Below are positions 1 to 8,849 of a stretch of DNA of 64,000 bases, in pieces (the stretch's first letter is position 1; every line of letters begins with the position of its first letter). The position numbers were made by a program, and so were the translations under genes. The notes beneath the pieces were generated by a model that was not told where the DNA came from, did not search any database, and worked only from the letters and a program-made list of their open reading frames with translations. Source of the stretch: Methylobacterium nodulans ORS 2060 (lineage in GTDB: Bacteria > Pseudomonadota > Alphaproteobacteria > Rhizobiales > Beijerinckiaceae); contig NC_011894.1 in the NCBI RefSeq assembly GCF_000022085.1, positions 398,501 through 462,500 on the forward strand, written 5' to 3'.

Positions 1-71
1 CGCGCCTCGCCGAGGAAGGCCGCGACGGCGGCCTCGCCGGTCGGGACGGGAGGAACGGAGCGCTCGCCCAT
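1..71 (-). CDS. 5' end of an unidentified CDS (runs off the left edge)
   Basis: An ATG at 71 on the minus strand is preceded by a very good ribosome binding site (AGGAGG about 5 bases upstream), and the frame stays open to the window edge, giving about 23 codons. It lies 15 bases downstream of the egtD stop on the same strand, so it is probably the next gene of an egtB-egtD operon. The visible residues (starting MGERSVPPVPTGEAA) are too few to assign a family. Confidence 0.5.
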   Translation of the reverse strand, partial: MGERSVPPVPTGEAAVAAFLGEA

Positions 72-86
72 GGCCCCTCCTCGGCC

Positions 87-1079
87 TCAGTGGCGCCGGA
101 TCGAGGTGGCGGTGAGCGCGTGGATGGAGAACAGCCCGTCCGGATCGGTCCAGACCGCCCTCCCCTCCCAGCCGGCGGATCGGGCCAGGGCGCGGAAGCC
201 CTCGACGGTGAACTTATAGCTGTTCTCCGTGTGGATTGTCTCGCCGGCCGCGAAGGTGATCGGCACATTGGCCACCGTGACGCGCTGGGCTTGCCGGCTG
301 ACGAGGTGCATCTCGATCCGGGACAAAGCGGTGTCGAAGAAGGCGCGATGCGCGAAGGCGGCGAGGTCGAAATCCGCCCCGACCTCGCGGTTGATCCGGG
401 CGAGCAGGTTCAGGTTGAAGGCCGCCGTGACGCCGGCCGCGTCGTCATAGGCGGCATCGAGCACCGCCTTGTCCTTCACGAGATCGACACCGACGATCAG
501 CGTCGCCTGCGGCCCGAGCGTCGCCCCGAAGTGCCGCAGCAAGGCGGCGGCGGCCTCGGGCTCGAAATTGCCGATAGTGGAGCCGGGAAAGAAGCCCGCC
601 CGCGCCGCCGCGCCTAAGGCTTCCGGCGGCAGGGCGAAGAGCTGCGTGAAATCCGCCGCCACCGGCGCCACGCGGAGCGCCGGGAAGTCGCGGCCGAGAT
701 CCTCCGCCTCGCTGCGCAGGAACTCCTCCGAGACGTCGACCGGCACGTAGGCGGCGAGGTCGCGCAGATGCGGCAGCAGGCGGCGCAGCTTCTGGGTCGA
801 GCCGCTGCCGAACTCGACCAGGGCGGCACCGGGCGGCAGGGCGGAGGCGATCTCGGCCCCGTGGCGGGCGAGGATGCCGAGCTCGGTGCGGGTCGGATAA
901 TATTCCGGCAGGCGCGTGATCGCCTCGAACAGGGCGGATCCCTGCTGGTCGTAGAAGTACTTCGCGGCAAGGTGCTTGCGCGGCGCCGTGAGGCCCGCGA
1001 GCACATCCTCGGCGAAGCGCCGGCTCGCCGGCTCGGCGGGCGGCGCGGCGGGGGGCAGGTGGGGACGCGGTGCGGTCAC
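87..1079 (-). CDS. egtD: L-histidine N(alpha)-methyltransferase EgtD
   Basis: EgtD trimethylates the alpha-amino group of histidine with SAM to give hercynine, the first committed step of ergothioneine synthesis in the cytosol. The protein of about 330 residues matches the usual family length (about 320-330). A SAM-binding glycine motif (EFGSGSTQKLRRLL) is visible in the N-terminal third, and the region around GSTIGNFEP is typical of the family. I prefer the GTG at 1079 because GGAG lies 6 bases before it; an in-frame TTG at 1085 is the alternative. It sits 41 bases downstream of egtB on the same strand, so the two are probably cotranscribed. Family assignment is firm; the exact start is not. 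Confidence 0.9.
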   Translation of the reverse strand: MTAPRPHLPPAAPPAEPASRRFAEDVLAGLTAPRKHLAAKYFYDQQGSALFEAITRLPEYYPTRTELGILARHGAEIASALPPGAALVEFGSGSTQKLRRLLPHLRDLAAYVPVDVSEEFLRSEAEDLGRDFPALRVAPVAADFTQLFALPPEALGAAARAGFFPGSTIGNFEPEAAAALLRHFGATLGPQATLIVGVDLVKDKAVLDAAYDDAAGVTAAFNLNLLARINREVGADFDLAAFAHRAFFDTALSRIEMHLVSRQAQRVTVANVPITFAAGETIHTENSYKFTVEGFRALARSAGWEGRAVWTDPDGLFSIHALTATSIRRH

Positions 1080-1120
1080 GGGCAACTCCGGGGCGTCGAC
1101 GCGGTGGATCGCAAGTCGCC

Positions 1121-2377
1121 TCAGGCTCGACCGTGAGATAGTCTGAGGCCCGTGAACTGCCAGCGCTGGTGGGGATAGAAGAAGTTCCGGTAGGTCGCGC
1201 GGCTATGGCCGGCCGGCGTCGCCACCGACGAGCCGCGCAGCACGAACTGATTGACCATGAACTTGCCATTGTACTCGCCGAGCGCGCCGGGCACCGGGCG
1301 GTAGCCCGGATAGGCGGAGTAGCTGCTGCGGGTCCATTGCCAGACATGCCCGAAGGCTCCGTCGAGCCCGGCCCGGGCGGCCGCCTCCCATTCCGCCTCG
1401 GTCGGCAGGTCGCATCCCGCCCAGCGGGCGAAGGCATCGGCCTCGTAGTAGCTCACATGCGTGACCGGCAGCGCGGGATCGATGGCTTTCAGCCCCGCGA
1501 GCGTCATGCCGGACCAGACGCCATCCCCGGCCTGCCGCCAGTAGCCGGGCGCTTCCCAGCCTTCGGTCTGCGCCGTGGCCCAGCCGTCCGAGAGCCAGAG
1601 TTCCGGCCGCGCGTAGCCGCCATCCTGCATGAAGTCGAGCCACTCGCCGTTCGTCACGAGAGCCCGGTCGAGGGCGACGGGCTGCAGCAGGACCTCGTGG
1701 CGGGGCAGTTCGTTGTCGAAGCTGAAGCCGCCGCCCGCATGCCCGATCGGGACGATCCCGCCGTCGAGCCACAGCGTCCCCCCGGCCGGCGGCGCGGGGA
1801 AGCGCCAACCGGAATCGTAGGCGGGCGACAGCGGGTTCTGCGCGAAGGCATGCAGGATGTCGGTGAGCAGGAGTTCCTGGTGCTGCTGCTCGTGGTGGAG
1901 GCCGATCTCCAGGATGGCGAGCACCTCCGCCAGCGCCGCGTCGGGAGCGGTCTCGATGAGCGTGCAGACGGCGCCGTCGACATGGTCCCGATAGGCCGCG
2001 ACCTCCTCGCAGGTCGGACGGGTGACGAGGCCGCGGCTGACCCGTGGCGCCCGCGGCCCGGCCGCCACGTAGTAGGAATTGAACAGGTAGAGGAACCGCT
2101 CGTCGAAGATCCGGTAGCCGTGCGCGCGGTCCTTCAGCAGGAACTGCTCGAAGAACCAGGTCGTATGGGCGCGGTGCCACTTGGTCGGGCTCGCGTCCGG
2201 CATGGACTGGATCTGCTGGTCCTCGGGGGAGAGCGGGGCGGCGCGGCGCTCGGTCTCATCGCGTACGTGCCGGAAAGCAGCGATCCAGGCGGACCGATCG
2301 ACGGGCCGGGCCGAGACGTCCGGGGGCGGAAAGGCGGGGCGCATGTCCGTCGCCTGCGCGGTCGCAGTCGCTGCCAT
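1121..2377 (-). CDS. egtB: Ergothioneine biosynthesis sulfoxide synthase EgtB
   Basis: EgtB is a non-haem iron enzyme that joins hercynine to a cysteine-containing thiol with oxygen, forming the sulfoxide intermediate of ergothioneine. The N-terminal DinB-like half carries the iron-binding HxxxHxE motif (HHEQQHQE, near residue 155), and an upstream [13 protein letters not shown] supplies the third histidine. The C-terminal half is a formylglycine-generating-enzyme-like domain ending in the typical [17 protein letters not shown] stretch. Length (418 aa) is normal. The start is ATG 2377 or the GTG just before it, behind AGGGA. No egtC or egtE is visible, so whether the thiol donor is cysteine or gamma-glutamylcysteine cannot be read from here. 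Confidence 0.92.
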   Translation of the reverse strand: MAATATAQATDMRPAFPPPDVSARPVDRSAWIAAFRHVRDETERRAAPLSPEDQQIQSMPDASPTKWHRAHTTWFFEQFLLKDRAHGYRIFDERFLYLFNSYYVAAGPRAPRVSRGLVTRPTCEEVAAYRDHVDGAVCTLIETAPDAALAEVLAILEIGLHHEQQHQELLLTDILHAFAQNPLSPAYDSGWRFPAPPAGGTLWLDGGIVPIGHAGGGFSFDNELPRHEVLLQPVALDRALVTNGEWLDFMQDGGYARPELWLSDGWATAQTEGWEAPGYWRQAGDGVWSGMTLAGLKAIDPALPVTHVSYYEADAFARWAGCDLPTEAEWEAAARAGLDGAFGHVWQWTRSSYSAYPGYRPVPGALGEYNGKFMVNQFVLRGSSVATPAGHSRATYRNFFYPHQRWQFTGLRLSHGRA

Positions 2378-2569
2378 CACGAGGGTCCCTTGCGCATAGA
2401 TTTATTGCGCACCGACAACGCGGCCGGATGGAATTCGTTTCTCCACCGCGACGGCGCGGCGCAGGTTTTACATCTCGCGGGGCCCTGCGGATTGGCGCGG
2501 CCTTTTTGCCGCCCCAGTGACCGCGCCTTAACGATCGGCCGGAGATTTTCAGCGGTGCGGTTCGAGGGA

Positions 2570-3493
2570 ATGCCCGTGCAGCAGCACGGGCGCGCCCGCC
2601 CCAACGAGTTGATGCGCATGCGATTCGATCTTCTGGCCGGTGCCGGCGCGGCGCCGCTCGCGCCCGCCATGCGGGCGCCGGCCGTGCTGGTGTTCGATTC
2701 CGGCCTCGGCGGCCTCACGGTGCTGGCGGAGGTGCGGCGGGCCCGACCCGACGCGCGGGTCGTCTATGCGGCCGACGACGCGGCCTTCCCGTATGGCGAC
2801 CTGTCGGAGCCGGCCCTGGTGGCGCGGGTGGTCGCCGTGATGGAGCGCCTGATCGCCCTGCACGCCCCCGACCTCGTGGTGGTCGCCTGCAACACCGCGA
2901 CGACGCTGGTGCTGCCTGCCCTGCGGGCGCGCTTTGCGATTCCGTTCGTCGGCACGGTTCCGGCGATCAAGCCGGCCGCCGCCGCGACGCGCTCGGGGCT
3001 GATCAGCGTCCTCGCCACCCCGGGCACGGTGCGGCGCGACTATACCCGCGAGCTGATCGACGCCTATGCGGGTGCCTACGCCGTCACCCTCGTCGGGGCG
3101 ACGCGGCTTGCCGCCTTCGCGGAGGCGGAACTGGCCGGCACGCCGGTGGGCGACGACCTTCTGCGGGAGGAGATCGCCCCCTGCTTCGTCGGCGCGGGCG
3201 AGAGCCGCACCGACGTGGTGGTGCTCGGCTGCACGCATTATCCGTTGCTGCTGCGGCGCTTCGAGCGGCTCGTCCCCTGGCCCGTCACCTGGATCGACCC
3301 CGCCCCGGCCATCGCCCGGCGGATGGCCCAGCTTCTCGGCCCGGCGCCGCACCCGGCGCCGCCGGAGGATGCGGCGCCGGTGGCGGCGGTGTTCACCGGC
3401 GGCGAGCGCATCACGCCGTCCTTACGCGACGCGCTCGCCGCACGGGGGATGGGGTCCATCGCGGTCGAGGCGATGCCGCTCGCCCGGCAGTGA
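2570..3493 (+). CDS. murI: Glutamate racemase MurI
   Basis: Glutamate racemase interconverts L- and D-glutamate for peptidoglycan precursors. The diagnostic elements are present: FDSGLGGLTVL near the N terminus, the first catalytic cysteine in ACNTATT and the second in LGCTHYPLL, placed as in the two-base mechanism. The reading frame stays open far upstream, but that part is antisense to egtB. I chose ATG 2570 (307 aa); in-frame ATGs at 2612, 2618 and 2669 are also possible, and the last would begin right before the conserved region. The stop overlaps the GTG of the following hydrolase (GTGA), suggesting translational coupling. Confidence 0.9.
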   Translation: MPVQQHGRARPNELMRMRFDLLAGAGAAPLAPAMRAPAVLVFDSGLGGLTVLAEVRRARPDARVVYAADDAAFPYGDLSEPALVARVVAVMERLIALHAPDLVVVACNTATTLVLPALRARFAIPFVGTVPAIKPAAAATRSGLISVLATPGTVRRDYTRELIDAYAGAYAVTLVGATRLAAFAEAELAGTPVGDDLLREEIAPCFVGAGESRTDVVVLGCTHYPLLLRRFERLVPWPVTWIDPAPAIARRMAQLLGPAPHPAPPEDAAPVAAVFTGGERITPSLRDALAARGMGSIAVEAMPLARQ

Positions 3494-4317
3494 GGGCGCG
3501 CCGCGTGCTGCTGGGCCTCCTGCTCGCTCCGGTCGCGCTCTATGGCGCGGTCGGGGCGGCGCTCTGGGCGCTGCAGCGCGACCTCATCTATCCGGGCGCG
3601 CGCGGCCTCCTGCACGGGCGCCGGGATCCGCCGCCCGGCGTCGAGACGATCAGCATCCGCACGGCGGATGGCGAGACGCTGCGCGCCCTCTGGCGGGCGC
3701 CCGCGCCGGGATGCGGCATCGTCGTGAGCTTCCACGGCAATGCCTCGATGCCGGAGATGCATGCCGAGCGCTTCGTGCGCGACCCCTGGGCGGCCCATGG
3801 CTGGGGCCTCATCGCCATCGCGTATCGCGGCTATCCGGGCTCGACCGGCCGCCCGAGCGAGAGCGGGCTCATCGCCGACGGGCTCGCGGCCCTCGCGGAA
3901 GCCGGGCGCCGCGCCCCCGGCACGCCCGCGCTGCTGCACGGGCATTCCCTCGGCACGGCGGTGGCGGTCGCGGTGGCCGCCGAGCACCCGCCGCTCGGCC
4001 TCTATCTCGAAGCACCCTTCGATTCCATGACCGCGATGGCGCGGATGCGCTTCCCGTTCCTGCCCACGGCGCTCCTGCGCGATCCCTACCGCTCGGACCG
4101 GCGCATCGGCGCGGTGACGGGCCCGATCGTGATCGTCCACGGCGACGACGATCCGGTGATCCCGACGAAGTTCGGCCTCCGTCTCGCGCGGGCCGCGCCC
4201 GCCGGCACGCGATTCGAGGTGGTGGAGGGCGACCACGTCACGCTGCTCGGGCGGAAGGACGCGGAGGCGGAGGCGCTGTTCCGGGCCAAGCTCCCGGCGG
4301 GTTGCGTCGCCGGCTGA
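3490..4317 (+). CDS. Alpha/beta hydrolase (BEM46/ABHD13-like)
   Basis: A 275-aa alpha/beta-fold hydrolase with an N-terminal hydrophobic anchor (residues ~5-28). The nucleophile serine is in GHSLG, the acid in HGDDDPVIP and the histidine in EGDHVTLLG, so the triad is complete. This arrangement resembles the BEM46/ABHD13 group of membrane-anchored serine hydrolases. Substrate is unknown. It starts with GTG overlapping the murI stop, and a hairpin terminator lies about 50 bases after its stop, so murI and this gene form a two-gene unit. Confidence 0.8.
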   Translation: MRARRVLLGLLLAPVALYGAVGAALWALQRDLIYPGARGLLHGRRDPPPGVETISIRTADGETLRALWRAPAPGCGIVVSFHGNASMPEMHAERFVRDPWAAHGWGLIAIAYRGYPGSTGRPSESGLIADGLAALAEAGRRAPGTPALLHGHSLGTAVAVAVAAEHPPLGLYLEAPFDSMTAMARMRFPFLPTALLRDPYRSDRRIGAVTGPIVIVHGDDDPVIPTKFGLRLARAAPAGTRFEVVEGDHVTLLGRKDAEAEALFRAKLPAGCVAG

Positions 4318-4364
4318 GGAAAGGCTTGACGCCGTCCCCATTCCCGCGTACCAGCGCCCGGCTT

Positions 4365-4394
4365 GCGGGGTCCTTCGGGGCCCCGCGGCTTTTT
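4365..4394 (+). terminator. Intrinsic terminator after the murI-hydrolase unit
   Basis: A 9-bp GC-rich stem with one wobble pair (4365-4373 with 4378-4386), a 4-base loop and a run of five T at 4390-4394 form a classic factor-independent terminator. It lies between the hydrolase stop and rpsD. Confidence 0.7.
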
Positions 4395-4494
4395 CAGCGC
4401 ACCCGTGAACGGCTTACCCGGCCGGTCTGTCATCCCGCAAGGGAGGAGGAGGGCGCGTTCCTCGCAAAGTCGATCGGTTTCCTGAGGACACGCG

Positions 4495-5112
4495 ATGTCG
4501 AAACGCATCCAGGCGAAGCACAAGCTCGATCGCCGCATGGGCCAGAACATCTGGGGCCGCCCGAAGAGCCCCGTCAACCGCCGCGAATACGGCCCCGGAC
4601 AGCACGGACAGCGCCGCAAGGGCAAGCTGTCCGACTTCGGCACGCAGCTGCGCGCGAAGCAGAAGCTGAAGGGCTACTACGCCAACATCACCGAGAAGCA
4701 GTTCCGCCGCTACTACGCCGAGGCGATCCGCCTGCGCGGCGATTCCGGCGAGAACCTGATCGGCCTCTTGGAGCGCCGCCTGGACGCCGTCATCTACCGG
4801 GCGAAGTTCGTGGCGACCCCCTTCGCGGCGCGCCAGTTCGTGAACCACGGCCACATCAAGGTGAACGGCCAGCGGGTCAATATCCCGAGCTTCCTCGTCA
4901 AGCCGGGCGACGTGATCGAGGTCAAGGAATCCTCCAAGCAGCTCGAGATCGTGGTCGTGGCCTCCCAGCTCGCCGAGCGCGACGTGCCGGACTACATCGA
5001 GGTCGATCACGGCAAGATGACCGCGCGCTTCACCCGCGTGCCGACCCTCTCCGAGGTGCCCTATCCGGTGCACATGGAGCCGAACCAGGTCATCGAGTTC
5101 TATTCGCGCTGA
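4495..5112 (+). CDS. rpsD: 30S ribosomal protein S4
   Basis: Primary 16S rRNA-binding protein of the small subunit body. The 205-residue length and the sequence are standard: an N-terminal S4 domain beginning [14 protein letters not shown], an S4 RNA-binding motif around residues 90-155 ([28 protein letters not shown]), and the conserved C-terminal NQVIEFYSR. It stands alone, outside a ribosomal operon, as is usual in Alphaproteobacteria. GAGGA lies a suitable distance before the ATG. A strong terminator follows. Confidence 0.97.
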   Translation: MSKRIQAKHKLDRRMGQNIWGRPKSPVNRREYGPGQHGQRRKGKLSDFGTQLRAKQKLKGYYANITEKQFRRYYAEAIRLRGDSGENLIGLLERRLDAVIYRAKFVATPFAARQFVNHGHIKVNGQRVNIPSFLVKPGDVIEVKESSKQLEIVVVASQLAERDVPDYIEVDHGKMTARFTRVPTLSEVPYPVHMEPNQVIEFYSR

Positions 5113-5140
5113 TCGCAGGCGAGAGAATTCGCGGAACCAA

Positions 5141-5170
5141 GGCGGGCGCTTGCAGGCGCCCGCCTTTTTT
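5141..5170 (+). terminator. Intrinsic terminator of rpsD
   Basis: A perfect 9-bp stem (5141-5149 with 5156-5164), a 6-base loop and six T (5165-5170), starting 28 bases after the rpsD stop. Confidence 0.9.
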
Positions 5171-5227
5171 GTGCCGGTCATCCCTCCGCCGGCTCGCCCC
5201 TTCCCGGGGCTCGGCGCTCATGCTCCG

Positions 5228-5974
5228 TTATTCCGGCAGCGTCCGATACAGGTCCGGGAAGCGCCTTCCCTTCGCCATCGCCTCGACCAGACGGCCCACG
5301 GCTGACGCGCCGCCATTCGCCTCCGTCCAGCGCAGCACGCGGCAGGCCGCACGGGCGTAGATGGTGTTGTCCACCGCCCCGGAATGGCGCCAGTCCCGGC
5401 CGTCGGCGGGGAGCGGCCCGCCCGGCTCGACCCGGCAGCGCGAGACGGCCGTGCCTTCAGGCAACAGGTCGCGCGGGTCGTTCGAGACGAGCACGGCCAC
5501 GCCCTCGTCGAACCAAGCCGGCATATCGTTGGATAGGCTACGGATGAGCCCGAGCTGCGCCACCATTTCGGCGTGGGATAGCTCGTGCAGCACGGTCACC
5601 CGGTCCAGCCCGCGCGGGGAGAGCCGCAGCCCGTAGGAGCCGTAGGCGACCCCGCGCGCGCCACCGGCACCGATCCGCTGCTGGCAGGCCTCGTCCGAGC
5701 AGGCGAGGACCCGCGGCGCGGAGACCGGGCTGCCATAAAAATGCGCGAGCCGACGCGGTGCTTCGGCAACGGCCTCGAGGAGCGCCGCCCGGGTCTCGGC
5801 CGGCATCGCCGGATCCACGTAGACGCGGCCAGCCAAGTGCTCGAAGCCGTAGCAGCCCGGGCAGGCCAGCGCTGCGATGGCAGGCTGCGTCAGGGCCAAA
5901 GCGCCGGCAGCGCACATCATCAGCAGACCAAGGACGCCCAGTCCCCGCAAAAGCCACGATTGCGCCTTGCCCAT
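5228..5974 (-). CDS. Secreted putative zinc metallopeptidase-like protein (HExxH)
   Basis: A 248-aa protein with an N-terminal signal peptide or anchor (hydrophobic residues ~8-35). It has an HExxH zinc motif (HELSH, about residue 130) followed about 20 residues later by PAWFDEGVAV, the spacing and context of a gluzincin of the peptidase-MA-like type, in which the Glu of the second motif is the third zinc ligand. Four cysteines after the leader (LACPGC, LACSDEAC) may form disulfides in the periplasm. GGAG lies 8 bases before the ATG. The substrate is unknown; peptidase activity is inferred from the motif only. Confidence 0.65.
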   Translation of the reverse strand: MGKAQSWLLRGLGVLGLLMMCAAGALALTQPAIAALACPGCYGFEHLAGRVYVDPAMPAETRAALLEAVAEAPRRLAHFYGSPVSAPRVLACSDEACQQRIGAGGARGVAYGSYGLRLSPRGLDRVTVLHELSHAEMVAQLGLIRSLSNDMPAWFDEGVAVLVSNDPRDLLPEGTAVSRCRVEPGGPLPADGRDWRHSGAVDNTIYARAACRVLRWTEANGGASAVGRLVEAMAKGRRFPDLYRTLPE

Positions 5975-6130
5975 CTTGGCTACTCCGAAACAGGTGCTCC
6001 GAACGTCCGGCGGAGGTGCGGCGAAGGGGGCGATCCTCAGACTGGCCGTGTTGCGCCTCTCACCCCGGGTCAGGCGTCAGCCTCTTCGGGAATCACAGCC
6101 ATCCTGGCCTCAATCTGACGTAAGGGCAAG

Positions 6131-6158
6131 CCGCCACGCTCCTCATGCTGAGGTGCTG
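6131..6158. repeat. Dispersed repeat, single arm (family A)
   Basis: The stretch CCGCCACGCTCCTCATGCTG followed by AGGTGCTG matches one arm of the larger repeat copies at 18105-18265 and 29713-29970. Here only the left arm is recognisable, between the HExxH gene and the CysQ-like gene. Confidence 0.55.
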
Positions 6159-6176
6159 CGTCTACGGGACAGGCCC

Positions 6177-6989
6177 TCAGCGCATCGCCGCAAGCAGGGT
6201 CTCCTGCACGGCGCGCGGGGCGGCGACGAGTTCGCCGTGGACCGGCTCCCGGCGGTTATAGGCCGGGGCACGGCCGGCGAGGTCGAGCACCACGCCGCCC
6301 GCCTCGCGCAGGATGAGGTCGGCGCCGGCGAGATCCCAGTCCCGCGCGTCGGACGAGATCAGCCCCACATCGACCAGACCTTCGGCGACGCGGGCGACCC
6401 GCAGCGCCAGGGACGGAATCCGCCGCAGCCGGATCAGCGCGTCGGGGGTGCCGCCGAGGCCGAGATTCCGCTCCAGATGGTCGACCATCGGCTTGGGCCC
6501 GGCAACGCGGGCACCCGCCAGGCTCTCCGGCGCGGTGACCCGGATCGGCTCCCCGTTCTTGCGCGCGCCCTGCCCGACCACCGCCTCGTAGACGAGGCCC
6601 GTCACCGGGGCGGCCACGATGCCGAGCACCGGCTCTCCCCCGGACAGGAGCGCGATGGCGATCGACCAGTCGGGATCGCCCGACAGGAAGGCCCGCGTGC
6701 CGTCGATCGGATCCACGATCCAGACGAGGTCGTGGTCGAGCCGCACGGGATCGTCGCGGGTCTCCTCCGAGAGCCACGCCGCCCCCGGCGCGAGTTCGCT
6801 GAGGCGGATCTTCAGGAAGGTGTCGACCGCGACATCCGCCTCGGTCACCGGAGAGCCGCCGGACTTGCTCCAGACCCGGGCGCTCGTGCGCTCGCCCACA
6901 TTGAAGAAGGGCAGAGCGAGCAGGGCCGCCTCGCGGACCGTGGCACGGACCTGGGGAAGCAGCGCTCGCGCGTCGACGGAGGAGGGCAT
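6177..6989 (-). CDS. cysQ: Inositol monophosphatase-family phosphatase, CysQ-like
   Basis: A 270-aa member of the lithium-sensitive phosphatase family. The metal-binding signatures are all present: the acidic WLSEET, DPIDGT (in VWIVDPIDGTRAF) and the C-terminal DWDLAGADLILREAGG. By analogy with CysQ it would hydrolyse 3'-phosphoadenosine 5'-phosphate, recycling the by-product of sulfate assimilation; inositol- or histidinol-phosphate activity cannot be excluded from sequence. The frame is open further upstream to 7172, but the conserved fold begins just after ATG 6989, and the upstream part contains low-complexity repeats, so I chose 6989. Confidence 0.75.
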   Translation of the reverse strand: MPSSVDARALLPQVRATVREAALLALPFFNVGERTSARVWSKSGGSPVTEADVAVDTFLKIRLSELAPGAAWLSEETRDDPVRLDHDLVWIVDPIDGTRAFLSGDPDWSIAIALLSGGEPVLGIVAAPVTGLVYEAVVGQGARKNGEPIRVTAPESLAGARVAGPKPMVDHLERNLGLGGTPDALIRLRRIPSLALRVARVAEGLVDVGLISSDARDWDLAGADLILREAGGVVLDLAGRAPAYNRREPVHGELVAAPRAVQETLLAAMR

Positions 6990-7347
6990 GACCGACGGGG
7001 ACCGTATGGTTGGGACAGGGGGCAGCCCGCGCCGACCGGGCCCGGAGGGGAGCGTACGGAACGCGGGCCCCGTTGTAGGCCCGGCTTTGCGGCCCCACAA
7101 GGATGGCCCCGCCGATCGTCGCGATCGCCCGCGATCGCCGTGATCCCGCGATCGCCGTGATGATGAAGACAAAATGACGTCGGTCCGGACAAGGAAATAT
7201 TGAGCATCCGGAGCAGGAAGCAGCCGCGAACCATCGCTTAACGCTGCGCCTTAAGGCGTTCTGAGCCGGCGAGAGGCATTCTGCCCCCAACAGCGGACGG
7301 CCCGTCAGAGGCCGCCGCCTCACGCGGACAGGGCGTCGAGCAGAACC
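6990..7347. other. Intergenic region between divergent genes
   Basis: About 360 bases between the divergent CysQ-like gene and the next plus-strand gene. It contains the tandem GCGATCGCC repeats described separately. The AT-richer stretch 7164-7240 is the likeliest place for promoters, but I see no convincing -35/-10 pair. Confidence 0.5.
7121..7163. repeat. Tandem GCGATCGCC repeats
   Basis: GCGATCGCC occurs at 7121, 7131 and 7148. The last two sit inside a 17-bp unit (CGCGATCGCCGTGATCC) repeated head to tail at 7130-7146 and 7147-7163 with a change only in the last two bases. Confidence 0.75.
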
Positions 7348-7869
7348 ATGGTCACGAGAATTCACAGCACGAATCGGCAGACCGACTCACGCAAGGGTGA
7401 CGGCCTGCTGCCCATCCTCCACCGCGGTCCCGTCCAGGTCGAGCCGTCCCCGCTGCCGATCGTCGGCCGGATGCCGGGCGCGGGCCGCGCAGCCAGCGTG
7501 GCGCTCTGCCTCGATGCCGAGGCGAGCGACGCGGCCGGCGAGGACCGCTTCGCGCTCCTGCTCCTCGACAAGGACGGCGACCCGCTGATGCAGCTCGGCA
7601 CCTACGGGGATGCCGACGTCGTGGCCGTCTGGCGGCGCCTCGGGGCCGAGACCGGCCTGCCGCTTCTGGTGATCCAGGAGGACGGCGCGGTCACCCCGTT
7701 GGGCGCGCAGCTCGGGCGGGTCAAGCTCGGCGCCGTGCGCATCCGCCGTCGGCACGGGCTCCTCAGCGGACGCCGGCCGCGCTTCCTCTGCCGCCGCAAG
7801 ACCGGCCGGCTGCCGCTGCGCCCGGCCGTGCACCGGGACGAGGACCCGCTGACCGACCACGGCCTCTGA
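7348..7869 (+). CDS. Conserved hypothetical protein (DUF6101-like)
   Basis: A 173-aa soluble protein without signal peptide. The N-terminal half is mixed alpha/beta; the C-terminal third is very arginine-rich (RIRRRHGLLSGRRPRFLCRRK), suggesting contact with nucleic acid or membrane. It looks like the DUF6101 family of unknown function found in Rhizobiales, but that match is from memory and weak. It converges with ubiA, 5 bases from its stop. Confidence 0.6.
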   Translation: MVTRIHSTNRQTDSRKGDGLLPILHRGPVQVEPSPLPIVGRMPGAGRAASVALCLDAEASDAAGEDRFALLLLDKDGDPLMQLGTYGDADVVAVWRRLGAETGLPLLVIQEDGAVTPLGAQLGRVKLGAVRIRRRHGLLSGRRPRFLCRRKTGRLPLRPAVHRDEDPLTDHGL

Positions 7870-7874
7870 CGCCC

Positions 7875-8849
7875 TCAGGCGAGGCCCTGCCAGAGCGCGT
7901 CGAGGGCGAGGCCGGCGAACAGGATCAGGCCGGCATCCCGGTTCGACCGGAACAGGCGCAGGGCCGCGGCCCCGTTGCGGGGATCGAGGCGGCGCACCTG
8001 CCAGCCGAGATGCGCGCCGAACAGGGCAAGGCCCAGGAAACCCGGGAGTCCTGCCCCCGCCAGAGCCAGCGCGATGGCGATGCACCCGACGGCCGCCACG
8101 AAACAGGCGGCCACCGCCCCGCGGACCTGGGATCCGAAGAAGCGGGCCGAGGATTTGATGCCGGCGATCTCATCGTCCTCGATGTCCTGCACGGCGTAGA
8201 TCGTGTCGTAGCCGATCACCCAGGCGATGGCGCCCGCATAGAGCCACAGGGCCGGCGCATCGAGGCGGCCGATCAGGGCCGCCCAGCCCATCAGCGCCCC
8301 CCAGGCGAAGGCGAGCCCCAGGACGAGCTGCGGCACCGGCATCACCCGCTTCATGAAGGGGTAGATCGCCACCGGCGCGAGCGAAAACAGCCCGACCACG
8401 ACCGCGAAGCGGTTGAACTGCAGCAGCACCGCCAGTCCGATCAGGGCCTGGGCCACCAGGAAGGCGAGGGCGTGGCGCACCCGCAGACGTCCGGAGGGGA
8501 GCGGGCGCAGGCGCGTGCGCTCGACGCGGGCGTCGAGATCGCGGTCGGCGATGTCGTTGTAGGTCGAGCCGGCGCCGCGCATGGCCACCGCGCCGATCAG
8601 GAACAGGCCGAGATGCCAGAGATCGGGCCCGACCCGGCCCGCCGCGATGGCGGCGAGGGAGGCCGACCACCAGCAGGGCAGGAGCAGGAGCCACCAGCCG
8701 ATCGGACGCTCGATCCGCGCGAGGCGCAGGTAGGGGCGCCAGCTCGCCGGCGCATGCCGGTCGACCCAATGGCCGCTCACCGCGTCGGCGACCGGCCGAT
8801 CGGGCCCTCCCGTCGCCTTCCTACCCGTCGCTTTGGGCAGGATCCTCAC
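7875..8849 (-). CDS. ubiA: 4-hydroxybenzoate polyprenyltransferase UbiA
   Basis: An integral membrane prenyltransferase that attaches the polyprenyl tail to 4-hydroxybenzoate in ubiquinone synthesis. Both aspartate-rich motifs that bind Mg-diphosphate are visible: NDIADRDLDARVERT and the later YAVQDIEDDEIAGIK, with the multiple hydrophobic helices of the family (324 aa). I place the start at GTG 8849, whose bases overlap the stop of the upstream secreted-protein gene (GTGA); the longer frame upstream of it is a shadow of that gene. Confidence 0.88.
   Translation of the reverse strand: MRILPKATGRKATGGPDRPVADAVSGHWVDRHAPASWRPYLRLARIERPIGWWLLLLPCWWSASLAAIAAGRVGPDLWHLGLFLIGAVAMRGAGSTYNDIADRDLDARVERTRLRPLPSGRLRVRHALAFLVAQALIGLAVLLQFNRFAVVVGLFSLAPVAIYPFMKRVMPVPQLVLGLAFAWGALMGWAALIGRLDAPALWLYAGAIAWVIGYDTIYAVQDIEDDEIAGIKSSARFFGSQVRGAVAACFVAAVGCIAIALALAGAGLPGFLGLALFGAHLGWQVRRLDPRNGAAALRLFRSNRDAGLILFAGLALDALWQGLA

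Noticed and set aside
1169..2569. Long in-frame extension upstream of murI (would give a 774-residue protein)
   Set aside because: It is antisense to egtB, is arginine/glycine-rich with no family similarity, and murI homology starts after 2570.
7121..7163. Cyanobacterial HIP1-like origin for the GCGATCGC motifs
   Set aside because: The motif is clustered locally rather than spread through the window, and all genes are alphaproteobacterial.
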